11,973 nt of DNA from Robiginitomaculum sp. (GTDB lineage: Bacteria; Pseudomonadota; Alphaproteobacteria; Caulobacterales; Maricaulaceae): positions 1 to 11,973 of the forward strand of contig JAKIUV010000078.1 of assembly GCA_021647375.1 (NCBI GenBank). Direction: 5' to 3'. Positions 1 through 6,317 of this stretch are shown here, piece by piece. A program made the translations under genes and the position numbers. Every line of letters begins with the position of its first letter. Within the stretch, counting starts at the first letter, position 1. The notes beneath the pieces were generated by a model that had not been told where the DNA came from, did not search any database, and was given only the letters and a program-made list of their open reading frames with translations.

Positions 1-1
1 C

Positions 2-652
2 GATGGTCATGGAGCCGTTTATGCCTTTGCATCGCCAACTTCCAATGTGGGCACTTCATATGTAACACGCAATATGGCGTTATTGGTTGCGGCACAATTG
101 CCGCCGGGCAAGCAAGTGCTCATTGTTGATATGGATATTCAATCAAGCGCCCAGGCCAATTGGTTCTTCGCGCAGCAAGCCGTGACCAAATACGGTAGTC
201 CGGACGGCCCCTACGATGCCAGTTTCGGTATGCAGTCATTTTGGCGGGTGACGCCGTCTATGGTTGGTAAGGATGGTCAAAATCTGACAGACAGCCATTT
301 CATGAGCTTGCATGTGGTCAATTCCGCCAATGTTGCATTCACCTGCTTCCAGTGGCAACAATTCCGCCCCGGACAAACGGTACATATGCAAAACGCCCAT
401 GGGTATTGGCTCAAATTGCGTGAGAATTTTGCCGCAATTTTCGTGGATACGCCCGCATTGGACCGCGCCGATATTCTCGGCGCTATTTGCCCGCTAGCGG
501 ACAGTACCGTATTGGTCTGCGCTCCCGGGGAAGCCCAGTCAAAAGCTCTTGGTGATGCCTATACAAAAATCAGCGCAATGCCTTCGCAGTGTGCGGGCGT
601 TATTCTCAACGACTTGCCGCCTCAATATTCCGGTTATGGGGGCAGTATATGA
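2..652 (+). CDS. CpsD/ParA-like P-loop ATPase of polysaccharide export (5' partial)
   Basis: The frame is open to the left edge, so the gene starts outside the window; the GTG at 47 is internal. There are 216 visible residues. Residues 10-19 (ASPTSNVGTS) sit where MinD/ParA/CpsD proteins carry the deviant Walker A, but the usual lysine (GKS/T) is replaced (VGTS). VLIVDMDIQ (about 39-47) matches Walker A' and FVDTP (147-151) matches Walker B; ADSTVLVCAPGEA follows as in this family. The fold is that of the cytoplasmic ATPase/tyrosine-kinase module that works with Wzz-type chain-length proteins. The C-terminus has two tyrosines (QYSGYGGSI), fewer than the tail cluster of classical BY-kinases. 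It overlaps the downstream polymerase/ligase gene by four bases (ATGA), which implies translational coupling and a role in the same EPS pathway. The family call is fairly safe; catalytic activity is uncertain because the lysine is missing. Whether a Wzz domain is fused upstream cannot be seen. Confidence 0.72.
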   Translation, partial: DGHGAVYAFASPTSNVGTSYVTRNMALLVAAQLPPGKQVLIVDMDIQSSAQANWFFAQQAVTKYGSPDGPYDASFGMQSFWRVTPSMVGKDGQNLTDSHFMSLHVVNSANVAFTCFQWQQFRPGQTVHMQNAHGYWLKLRENFAAIFVDTPALDRADILGAICPLADSTVLVCAPGEAQSKALGDAYTKISAMPSQCAGVILNDLPPQYSGYGGSI

Positions 653-1959
653 GTTACGGCGGCACATTGACGGGCGCGCCGCTGGATTACGGTTATGATA
701 ACATAGCCGCCCGCAACCGCATGGGGTTGCGCCTGTTGCGCTGGACCGAAGAAATTATTGTATTTGTTTTGTTGTTTCAATTTTCTACGGCGCTGGTCGC
801 GCTTATTTTAACAGATCCAAATGATTTGGCATCTACATCAATGCTGGCAAGGAACCTCTGGTATCCGGGCTATATTTTGGTGATGTTACTAACATTACGC
901 TGGTTGCCCAAGGTCGTCCGTATGGCGGTATTTAACCCGCTATTGGTCATCAGCGTGTTGTGGTGCGGCCTTAGCTATATCTGGTCTATTGAGCCTGATG
1001 TGACTTTACGGCGCAGTGTGGCTTTGTTGATGACAACACTATTTGGCCTGGTTTTGGCGGCACGCTATGATTGGAACGAATTGGTACAGCGGCTGGCACT
1101 GGTGTTTTTGGTCACGGCGGTCATTAGTCTGGTCTTGGCCGTTGGCGTCCCCCAGCTTGGGCAAATGCAAGAAATCCACCAAGGCGCGTGGCGCGGCGCG
1201 TGGCTGGAGAAAAACTCATTTGGGGTGCGGATGGCTATGGGTTTGGCGCTGATGATGTGCGCTTTTGCCATGCAGCCCAAACGCTGGTGGCTCTGGGTGC
1301 CGGGCGGGGTGCTTTGTTTCGGCTTGGTCATTATGTCGACTTCCAAAGCGGCATTACTGGCGGCTTTGGTGGCGATTTTGGGTTTTTTGGTTATCCGGGT
1401 ATTTCGCCGCTTTCCGATATTGCGCATCCCCGTCATGTACGGCGTGGTGATTGGTGTTGGGGTGATGACGTTCTTGCTGATCTTTATGCCCGATATGATG
1501 TTCGAGCTTATTGGTAAGGAGCGTACCCTCACGGGGCGGACAGATATTTGGCACGCATTGGCGCAAGCCATCCGCGAGAAACCGTTGCTTGGCTATGGTT
1601 ACGGCACGTTTTGGAACGACCTTAACGGGCCGTCTTACTGGGTGCGGTTCAGTTTAGAGTGGGGCGTACCAACCGCCCATAATGGCTGGGTCGAGACCTG
1701 GTTGTCTGCGGGTATTGTTGCGGTTGTTTTATTTGGCCTGCTGTATTTAATCACTTTATTGTTGGCAATTGGGCGCTTGTATAAGGGCGGTGTCGAAAAC
1801 TATTGGGTGATTTTATCCACCATATTATTCCTCATGATTTCTCTTTCTGAAAGCACAATCTTGCAACAAAATGATTTAAGCTGGGTAATTTTTGTTGCGA
1901 CATCGGCAAAACTGTTCGCATTTTCCCCAGCCTGGTGGCGGTATAAGCCTAGTTCCTAA
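649..1959 (+). CDS. O-antigen ligase/polymerase family protein (Wzy/WaaL-like)
   Basis: A 436-residue polytopic inner-membrane protein of the Wzy_C/O-antigen ligase family (PF04932-type), of normal length. The start at 649 is chosen because its ATG overlaps the TGA of the ATPase gene (ATGA); an in-frame start at 589 would run 60 bases further into that gene. Hydrophobic segments fill most of the chain from about residue 35. The family signature lies in the large periplasmic loop: GRTDIWHALAQAI (296-308), then EKPLLGYGYGTFW, then AHNGWVE (343-349), which holds the conserved histidine. Members either polymerise undecaprenyl-linked repeat units (Wzy) or transfer glycan to an acceptor (WaaL, PglL). 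With Wzx and a priming transferase in the same window, Wzy is the more likely role, but sequence alone does not separate the two. The N-terminus has a Tyr/Gly-rich stretch (SYGG, DYGYDN). The next gene is convergent, 29 bases away. Confidence 0.88.
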   Translation: MSYGGTLTGAPLDYGYDNIAARNRMGLRLLRWTEEIIVFVLLFQFSTALVALILTDPNDLASTSMLARNLWYPGYILVMLLTLRWLPKVVRMAVFNPLLVISVLWCGLSYIWSIEPDVTLRRSVALLMTTLFGLVLAARYDWNELVQRLALVFLVTAVISLVLAVGVPQLGQMQEIHQGAWRGAWLEKNSFGVRMAMGLALMMCAFAMQPKRWWLWVPGGVLCFGLVIMSTSKAALLAALVAILGFLVIRVFRRFPILRIPVMYGVVIGVGVMTFLLIFMPDMMFELIGKERTLTGRTDIWHALAQAIREKPLLGYGYGTFWNDLNGPSYWVRFSLEWGVPTAHNGWVETWLSAGIVAVVLFGLLYLITLLLAIGRLYKGGVENYWVILSTILFLMISLSESTILQQNDLSWVIFVATSAKLFAFSPAWWRYKPSS

Positions 1960-1988
1960 ATGGCCACCGCGATTTAATGAGCCGCAAT

Positions 1989-2822
1989 CTAATGAGAATG
2001 TGCGACTTTTAAGGTCAGCGCCGTATAATCGGAATGATACACACCATCCGGTTTAGCCGGCATGGTAATCCACACCGCCGTGAGCATTGCGGCTCCGGAA
2101 TGGGGGTGGTCAACGATCACCATACCGTTTTTATCCGTTACGGTTTTATGACTCTTGTCATCAATATCGTACACTACCACGTCTTGCCCCGCCAGCGGCT
2201 TGCCGTCGAGTAACAGCACAAACTTTCTGTCCCCGGACTTACTGGCAACAAATTCCAGCTTTTGACCAACGGGCTTATATTTTGCATTGGCACCATCGGT
2301 ACAAGTTTCGACACAGAAAAATGTTTTCGTGTGCTTGTTATAGCTTCTGTTCAGGGGCGGGGTTCCGGGCAGGTCGTTAAACGCCTTGCGCACAGCCGCA
2401 TTGGCACCGATTTCCTCCAGATAGCCCTCGGTGTCTTCGGGCTGGATCGCGCCGGAGCGGGTCTTGCTGCTCATAGAGGCCACACCAAAGCCGGCATGGT
2501 CAGCTTTAAATGTCATGTTGAGATAGGTTTTATTTTCTGTGAGCGTGGTCGCACGAATGTCTTGCCCGGCCAGCACAACTGAACTGAAAGCAATTCTATC
2601 TTTGCCAGGGCCAAATTCCAGTTTAGGGAATGCTAAGGCGCTGGTGAGGGCAACCTCAACCGTGTCGCCGGATTGCCACATGAATTTGGCTGGCCACAAA
2701 AATGTTTTATGGGCAAGGGCAGGCACGGCAAAAAGCACCGCGCTCAAGACAGCGCTGGCAAAAATACGTTTGCGAAAAGGTTTAGTGTGAGCGCCCAGTA
2801 AGTTTAACTGTAAATTTAACAT
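1989..2822 (-). CDS. Secreted DUF4198 domain protein
   Basis: A 277-residue protein matching the DUF4198 family (PF10670-type), periplasmic proteins often linked to metal uptake. The ATG at 2822 is preferred over an in-frame TTG at 2837 because GGAG (2832-2835) lies nine bases upstream of it and overlaps the TTG context. The N-terminus is a clear signal peptide: basic KPFRKR (14-19), hydrophobic core to about 36, and ALA before a predicted cut at 37/38. The mature protein would begin HKTFLWP, the His/aromatic opening typical of the family. C170 and C174 (CVETC) could form a disulfide in the periplasm. The C-terminus ends HSH. A Gly/Asp-rich segment near residues 205-240 (LLLDGKPLAGQDVVVYDID) resembles the beta-sandwich half of the family. 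The substrate is unknown; metal binding is only an inference. It has no functional link to the EPS genes and appears to be monocistronic. Confidence 0.82.
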   Translation of the reverse strand: MLNLQLNLLGAHTKPFRKRIFASAVLSAVLFAVPALAHKTFLWPAKFMWQSGDTVEVALTSALAFPKLEFGPGKDRIAFSSVVLAGQDIRATTLTENKTYLNMTFKADHAGFGVASMSSKTRSGAIQPEDTEGYLEEIGANAAVRKAFNDLPGTPPLNRSYNKHTKTFFCVETCTDGANAKYKPVGQKLEFVASKSGDRKFVLLLDGKPLAGQDVVVYDIDDKSHKTVTDKNGMVIVDHPHSGAAMLTAVWITMPAKPDGVYHSDYTALTLKVAHSH

Positions 2823-2831
2823 ATGACATAT

Positions 2832-2835
2832 CTCC
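2832..2835 (-). promoter_or_regulatory. Ribosome binding site deciding the DUF4198 start
   Basis: On the - strand GGAG lies nine bases before the ATG at 2822. The alternative TTG start at 2837 overlaps this site and has no purine-rich site of its own, so the shorter protein is preferred. Confidence 0.6.
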
Positions 2836-2944
2836 AAATAGGTTTTGGCGGGTTTTCCTGACGCTAGAGGTAAAGCAACAAAATGTCACTCCAAAAAATA
2901 CATGAGAGAAATGTTGGACGCCGGGTTACGGTGGGGGTTGCGGT

Positions 2945-3133
2945 CAGTAACCGAGACTAAGCTGTAGGGTGAATTAGCCCACCTTGCGCGTAATCCACCT
3001 TTGAGTGTTTCGCCGATGGTGGATTACGCTAACGCTAATCCACCCTACAATAATCCGCCCGTTAATAGTCGCGGCTCACCAAAAGGCGTTCCCGTTGGCC
3101 ACCATCACCAAAACTTAAGAGTCTCGGTAACTG
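2945..3133. repeat. Outer inverted repeat of a MITE-like intergenic element
   Basis: The left arm CAGTAACCGAGACT (2945-2958) and the right arm AGTCTCGGTAACTG (3120-3133) are inverted copies that match at 13 of 14 positions. They bracket a REP-like palindrome at 2964-3048. Weaker matches extend outward on both sides (GCGGT on the left, ACCG on the right). The element lies in the 359-base gap between the divergently read start of DUF4198 and the 3' end of rmuC, and no convincing ORF is inside. The layout suggests a small non-autonomous mobile element, but no target-site duplication was identified, so the true ends are unknown. Confidence 0.5.
2964..3048. repeat. REP-like paired palindrome (GTAGGGTGGATTAGC type)
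   Basis: The left half begins GTAGGGTGAATTAGC and ends GTAATCCACC; the right half, read in reverse complement, begins GTAGGGTGGATTAGC and ends GCGTAATCCACC. The two halves are thus inverted copies of one short repeat. The right half alone is a perfect hairpin: GGTGGATTA (3018-3026) pairs with TAATCCACC (3036-3044) across a nine-base loop. Repeats of this consensus are common extragenic palindromes in proteobacteria and are thought to be spread by Y1 (RAYT) transposases; no such transposase is in this window. The element may form a structured RNA at the 3' end of the rmuC transcript. Confidence 0.72.
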
Positions 3134-3168
3134 TCACCGGAGTTGCACCGGAATTGTCACCGGAATCA
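3131..3168. repeat. Three short tandem repeats, unit about CACCGGAATTG
   Basis: CACCGGAGTTG (3135), CACCGGAATTGT (3146) and CACCGGAATCAG (3158) follow each other with an 11-12 base period, directly beside the right arm of the inverted repeat and 14 bases before the rmuC stop codon. A related motif, ACTGTCACCG, occurs both here (3130-3139) and at 11717-11726. The repeats look like the end of a decayed mobile element. Confidence 0.5.
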
Positions 3169-3181
3169 GAATCACGTATTT

Positions 3182-4285
3182 CTAATCATCGTGCAGGTCA
3201 GAGTTTTTTGGCGTAGGCAGATCTAACTGACCAATTTTATCAGCGCGCCCCGTGATCTTACTACTAGAGATAAGAATATCATCAACGTCTTTGCTAGCCT
3301 GTTTGAAATGGGTTTGTAGCTTAGTTGTGCGCTCTGATAATCGCCTAACATCATCCGCTAAAACGCCGACCTCTTTTTGGATAATATGGGCTTGCTCGCG
3401 CATAGCCGCGTCTTTCATCACAGCGCGCATCGTGTGCAAGGTCGCCATAAATGTGGTGGGGGAAACAATCATCACTTTTTGCACAAACCCTTTTTCAACG
3501 AGGTCTGAAAAATTTGTATGTAGCTCTGCATAGATAGCCTCGGACGGCAAAAACATTAGCGCGATTTCGTATGTCTCGCCAAAGATTAAATACTTCTCCG
3601 CAATGGCTTTGATGTGAATAGTTATGTCGCGGCGAAATTCGCGCGCGGCGGTTAATTTGTCCGCGTCTGTTTCTGCGCCCGCTAATCTGCGCCAGCTCTC
3701 CATAGGGAATTTGGAATCCACCGCCACATGGCCTTGGTCGCCCGGCAAATGAATAAGCGCATCGACCCGTTTGCCATTAGAGAGCGTTTCTTGGAAGCTA
3801 TAAGCATTGGGCGGCAGAAAGTTTTCAATTAAATCTTGCATTTGCTTCTCGCCAAACGCGCCGCGAGATTGTTTATTAGAGAGAATACTTTGTAAGCCAG
3901 ACACTTCGCGCGACAGAGTTTCAATGTTCTTTTGCGCGCGATCAATCAGCGCCAGCCGCTCGTGCAAAGCCTTGAGGTTTTGCGAACTGCGCTCTTGTGT
4001 TTCGCTCAGGGATTTCCCGACATTTTGCGTCACTTGGTCAAGGCGTAGGTTCAAATTATCTTGTAAATTAGCTTCGCGCTTGGCCGCGTCTTCGGAGTAT
4101 TGCGACAACCGCCCTTGCAGCTCGGCATGCTGTTTATTCATATCCCCAAGATATGCATCCATGCGTGCCCCGCCCTTGCGGGTAAACGTAATCGCAATCA
4201 GCGCGCCCAAAAGCATAAGCGCCGCGCCCAAAATTAACTCGGCCAAAGAAATCTCAAGCCCCGAATATGATATGATAGGTTCCAT
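3182..4285 (-). CDS. rmuC: RmuC family DNA recombination protein
   Basis: A 367-residue protein of the RmuC family (PF02646). Known members limit inversion and rearrangement at short repeats and carry a PD-(D/E)xK nuclease-like core. An N-terminal membrane anchor lies at about 12-35, followed by a long coiled coil (about 45-135, rich in Glu, Gln, Lys and Arg). The core follows in family order: RGAFGEKQMQDLIE (141-154), RVDALIHLPG (173-182), VAVDSKFPMESW (188-199, with the DSK of the nuclease motif) and MFLPSEAIYAE (244-254). The C-terminal helical region from 290 is again coiled-coil-like. Length is slightly short for the family but all core motifs are present. The start ATG has only a weak AGGT-type site upstream. 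It is transcribed alone: upstream is the IS110 remnant, downstream the REP-like element. It has no evident link to EPS synthesis. Confidence 0.9.
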   Translation of the reverse strand: MEPIISYSGLEISLAELILGAALMLLGALIAITFTRKGGARMDAYLGDMNKQHAELQGRLSQYSEDAAKREANLQDNLNLRLDQVTQNVGKSLSETQERSSQNLKALHERLALIDRAQKNIETLSREVSGLQSILSNKQSRGAFGEKQMQDLIENFLPPNAYSFQETLSNGKRVDALIHLPGDQGHVAVDSKFPMESWRRLAGAETDADKLTAAREFRRDITIHIKAIAEKYLIFGETYEIALMFLPSEAIYAELHTNFSDLVEKGFVQKVMIVSPTTFMATLHTMRAVMKDAAMREQAHIIQKEVGVLADDVRRLSERTTKLQTHFKQASKDVDDILISSSKITGRADKIGQLDLPTPKNSDLHDD

Positions 4286-4450
4286 AAACCTACCCTATTG
4301 CGCCAAAGCAGCTTTGGGAAATACTTTTGGCAATAAAGTTAGCCCGCAAAATGGACGTTAATTACGGTAATGGTATGGACGCCTTCGTTTGAGCATCTGA
4401 ATGTGTATAGTGGCCTGCGTTTGAAACTTAACCATTAATCGGAAGCGTCC
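4286..4450 (+). other. rmuC upstream region merging into the left end of an IS110 remnant
   Basis: This gap holds no ORF that I trust. ATGGACG occurs twice (4351-4357 and 4375-4381), and ATGGACGC (4375-4382) is inverted at GCGTCCAT (4445-4452), overlapping the start codon of the IS110 remnant. A short palindrome ATTACGGTAAT lies at 4361-4371. In intact IS110-group elements the non-coding left end upstream of the recombinase gene encodes the bridge RNA, so about 4350-4450 may be a relic of that region; this is inference from position only. The part next to 4286 should contain the rmuC promoter, but I see no clear -35/-10 pair. Confidence 0.35.
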
Positions 4451-4597
4451 ATGACCAAGGACTTACCACAATCGGGCTAGATTTAGCAAAGATTGTTTTT
4501 ACGAGTGGCAGGCTACGCTCCCAGATACACGGGAGCGGCGAGACGGGTCATCCGTTTTTAAAGAAACGCTTACGCGAGCGCAGGTCTTGCCCCCACC
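4451..4597 (+). pseudogene. IS110-family transposase remnant (N-terminus only, frameshifted)
   Basis: An ATG at 4451 (MTKD...) meets a stop within ten codons, but one frame away the DNA at 4468-4500 encodes TIGLDLAKIVF, the hallmark first strand of the RuvC-like DEDD domain of IS110 transposases, including its first acidic residue. The same frame continues with a seven-codon insertion (4501-4521) and then QIHGSGETGHPFLKKRL, matching the usual QVHGVDENGKVVLRRTL region. A further frameshift leads to LTRAQVLPP (ending near 4596), the next conserved IS110 block. At least two frameshifts and loss of everything past about 50 codons make this a dead fragment. It stops exactly at the 3' end of the downstream EPS glycosyltransferase (stop codon 4598-4600), so its right boundary is a deletion or recombination junction. 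Confidence 0.8.
4516..4537. repeat. Perfect 7-bp hairpin inside the IS110 remnant
   Basis: CGCTCCC (4516-4522) and GGGAGCG (4531-4537) form a perfect stem with an eight-base loop. It lies partly in the seven-codon insertion of the IS110 fragment. It is about 60 bases past the end of the EPS operon on the - strand, but no T-run follows on that strand, so I do not call it a terminator. Confidence 0.5.
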
Positions 4598-5542
4598 TTA
4601 AAACGCCGTATTTTCAATCACTGCGGCTCCGTATAGCTTTGGTGTGAAGTTGCCGAACCAGAGGACTTTGCCTTTGCCGCTTGCGGATTTGGCTAGGTAG
4701 TGGATGTAGGAGGGTTTGTTTGTTAATTTGGTGAGCAAAGCCATCGGTGTATAGAGCGCGTATTGTACGGCTCCGACCAGCATCCATTTTGCTACGCCTA
4801 ACCAGTTTTTGGTGTCGGCGCATTCTTGGCTGGGGCTTTGGCCGTTGGCGAAGCTGCGGACTTTGACATATTCGGGCGTGGCGCGGTGGGGCAGGATGTC
4901 TTCATTGGCGTTGGCGGCGCGGGACCATGCGATTTTTATGCCTTGCGATTTCAGTTCTGAAAACAATAAATCATCTTCGCCGCCCGTTTCGTTCATGTCT
5001 ATGCTGAACGGCGGTGCGGGTAGGGTGCATAACCCAGTGTCGAGCAGGGAGTTGCCACAGCCAAAAAAATCATCAACAATACCTTCAGTCAAGTCGGGGC
5101 CTTGGCGCGAGAAGAAGTCTACCAGATAATCATTGAATTTTGACGACCCCGGTATGCGGGCGTGAGTCGGTACAAAAGCCAATGCAGCTTCGTATTTTTT
5201 GGATATATCCAATAGGGTTTGCAACCAACCTGTACAGGCTTGTTGGTCATCGTCGAGGAATGCCAAATAGCGACCTTGCGCCGCCCCAAGAGCGCCGTTG
5301 CGTGCGTTGGAGACGCCCGGCGCAGGCACATGTAGATAATGCGTTTTGATAGCCGCCGTCTTGGCGAAGTTCTCTACATAATCCCGCGCACTCCCTTTTG
5401 GGTCATTGTCTGCGACTATGATTTCCAGCGCCAAATCATTTGCGGTTTGATCCATCAGGCTTACCAAAGCCGTCTTCAAACCGTCAGGGCGGCGGAAAGT
5501 CGGCACGATAATGGATACGCCGTTTTTTATGCTCTTATCCAT
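4598..5542 (-). CDS. Family 2 glycosyltransferase (last gene of EPS run)
   Basis: A 314-residue GT2 (GT-A fold) enzyme expected at the cytoplasmic face of the membrane, adding one sugar from a nucleotide donor to the lipid-linked EPS unit. The N-terminus VSIIVPTFRRPDGL (9-22) is the nucleotide-binding start; ADND (44-47) and GVSNARNGAL (76-85) follow; FLDDDQQ (95-101) carries the metal-binding DxD; GGEDDLLF (187-194) is the acceptor-side ED motif with the probable base. The C-terminal 60 residues contain a hydrophobic segment (254-272) that may touch the membrane. The ATG overlaps the end of the deacetylase gene by eight bases, and GAGGGG lies just upstream, so translation is coupled. Donor and linkage cannot be told from sequence. 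The gene ends at the junction with an IS110 fragment; the last residues (VIENTAF) may have been altered by that event. Confidence 0.87.
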   Translation of the reverse strand: MDKSIKNGVSIIVPTFRRPDGLKTALVSLMDQTANDLALEIIVADNDPKGSARDYVENFAKTAAIKTHYLHVPAPGVSNARNGALGAAQGRYLAFLDDDQQACTGWLQTLLDISKKYEAALAFVPTHARIPGSSKFNDYLVDFFSRQGPDLTEGIVDDFFGCGNSLLDTGLCTLPAPPFSIDMNETGGEDDLLFSELKSQGIKIAWSRAANANEDILPHRATPEYVKVRSFANGQSPSQECADTKNWLGVAKWMLVGAVQYALYTPMALLTKLTNKPSYIHYLAKSASGKGKVLWFGNFTPKLYGAAVIENTAF

Positions 5543-6317
5543 AATGCCCCTCTAATTTCTCAAGTGCCTTACCAACGGGCAGAACATCGGCGCCGCACTC
5601 TTTAACCGCAGCAATAACTCTGCCAAAATCGCGGCCACTAATGCCCCACTTGCTTGGGTTAGCGCGCACATCATGGGTGAAGAAAATCAACCAGCCCGGT
5701 TTTTTCGAGAGGCCGTGTAAGAGTGCCAGCGCGTCTTCCGTTTCTTGTCCGGAAAAAAGCGGTGTCGATTTAAGCAGGTTCAAGTCCGCCTTGCCGTAAT
5801 GCACGCCGGAACTAACCCCGCGCATTGATTTAAACCGTTTCGCCAATGCGGCTTTATGTGCTGCATTTGTTGTGCCGTAAGGCCAGGCAAAATGCTCGAC
5901 TGGTTTGTTGACGCCCATGGCTTTTAAGGCCGCAGTGTTGCGCTTTGTTTCGGCCATGATCTGCTCGGCTGTGCTTTGGGCGCAATCCAAATGAGAATAA
6001 GTATGCCCGGCAATCTCGTGGCCGCATTCTTGTAATTGCTGCACATCTGTAGCGTGAAAGCTTTCCCCGTGGTGGTTCTCTATGCCCATAAGACCAGCCG
6101 CCACATAATAGGTCGCGCGCCAGCCCTGCATGGCTAAAATATCACCGCCCTGATAGCGTGCCGAGCGCGGGAAATCGTCAAATGTGAAGCTAACCAATGG
6201 CCGCTCTAGTTTAAATTTCAAATTTCTCCGTGCGCGCAAGGGCAAAAGCTTGCGCGATATTTTTGCACCGAGTGACGTGGAGGGTTCATAGACTTTTATG
6301 TCGAGGTTCTGGCTCAT
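5535..6317 (-). CDS. Polysaccharide deacetylase, NodB-type, no signal peptide
   Basis: A 260-residue NodB-homology enzyme (carbohydrate esterase 4 type, PF01522), removing N- or O-acetyl groups from sugars. The start at 6317 is chosen because its ATG overlaps the preceding TGA (ATGA) and has a full GGAGGT six bases upstream; a start at 6350 would add 11 residues with no such site. Motifs: SFTFDDF (43-49, catalytic and metal aspartates), HTYSH (105-109, the metal histidines), FAWPYG (143-148), FFTHD (212-216, the late histidine). The usual Arg of motif 3 is not evident. Residues 1-40 are charged, with no signal peptide or membrane segment, so it probably acts in the cytoplasm, for example on the lipid-linked unit before flipping; this is inference. 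It lies between two GT2 genes in an overlapping run, which supports a role in tailoring the same glycan. Confidence 0.86.
   Translation of the reverse strand: MSQNLDIKVYEPSTSLGAKISRKLLPLRARRNLKFKLERPLVSFTFDDFPRSARYQGGDILAMQGWRATYYVAAGLMGIENHHGESFHATDVQQLQECGHEIAGHTYSHLDCAQSTAEQIMAETKRNTAALKAMGVNKPVEHFAWPYGTTNAAHKAALAKRFKSMRGVSSGVHYGKADLNLLKSTPLFSGQETEDALALLHGLSKKPGWLIFFTHDVRANPSKWGISGRDFGRVIAAVKECGADVLPVGKALEKLEGHYG

Noticed and set aside
589..648. Longer N-terminus for the O-antigen ligase protein
   Set aside because: It would overlap the ATPase gene by 64 bases with no ribosome site; the ATGA overlap at 649 is the natural start.
1065..1571. 168-codon - strand frame inside the polymerase gene
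   Set aside because: It lies fully within the O-antigen ligase gene, which has clear family motifs and membrane pattern; the antisense frame has neither.
4500..4597. Rho-independent terminator for the EPS run
   Set aside because: The 7-bp hairpin at 4516-4537 has no T-run on the - strand and is 60 bases beyond the stop; the small ACGG/CCGT hairpin with a T-run (4543-4559) faces the wrong strand.
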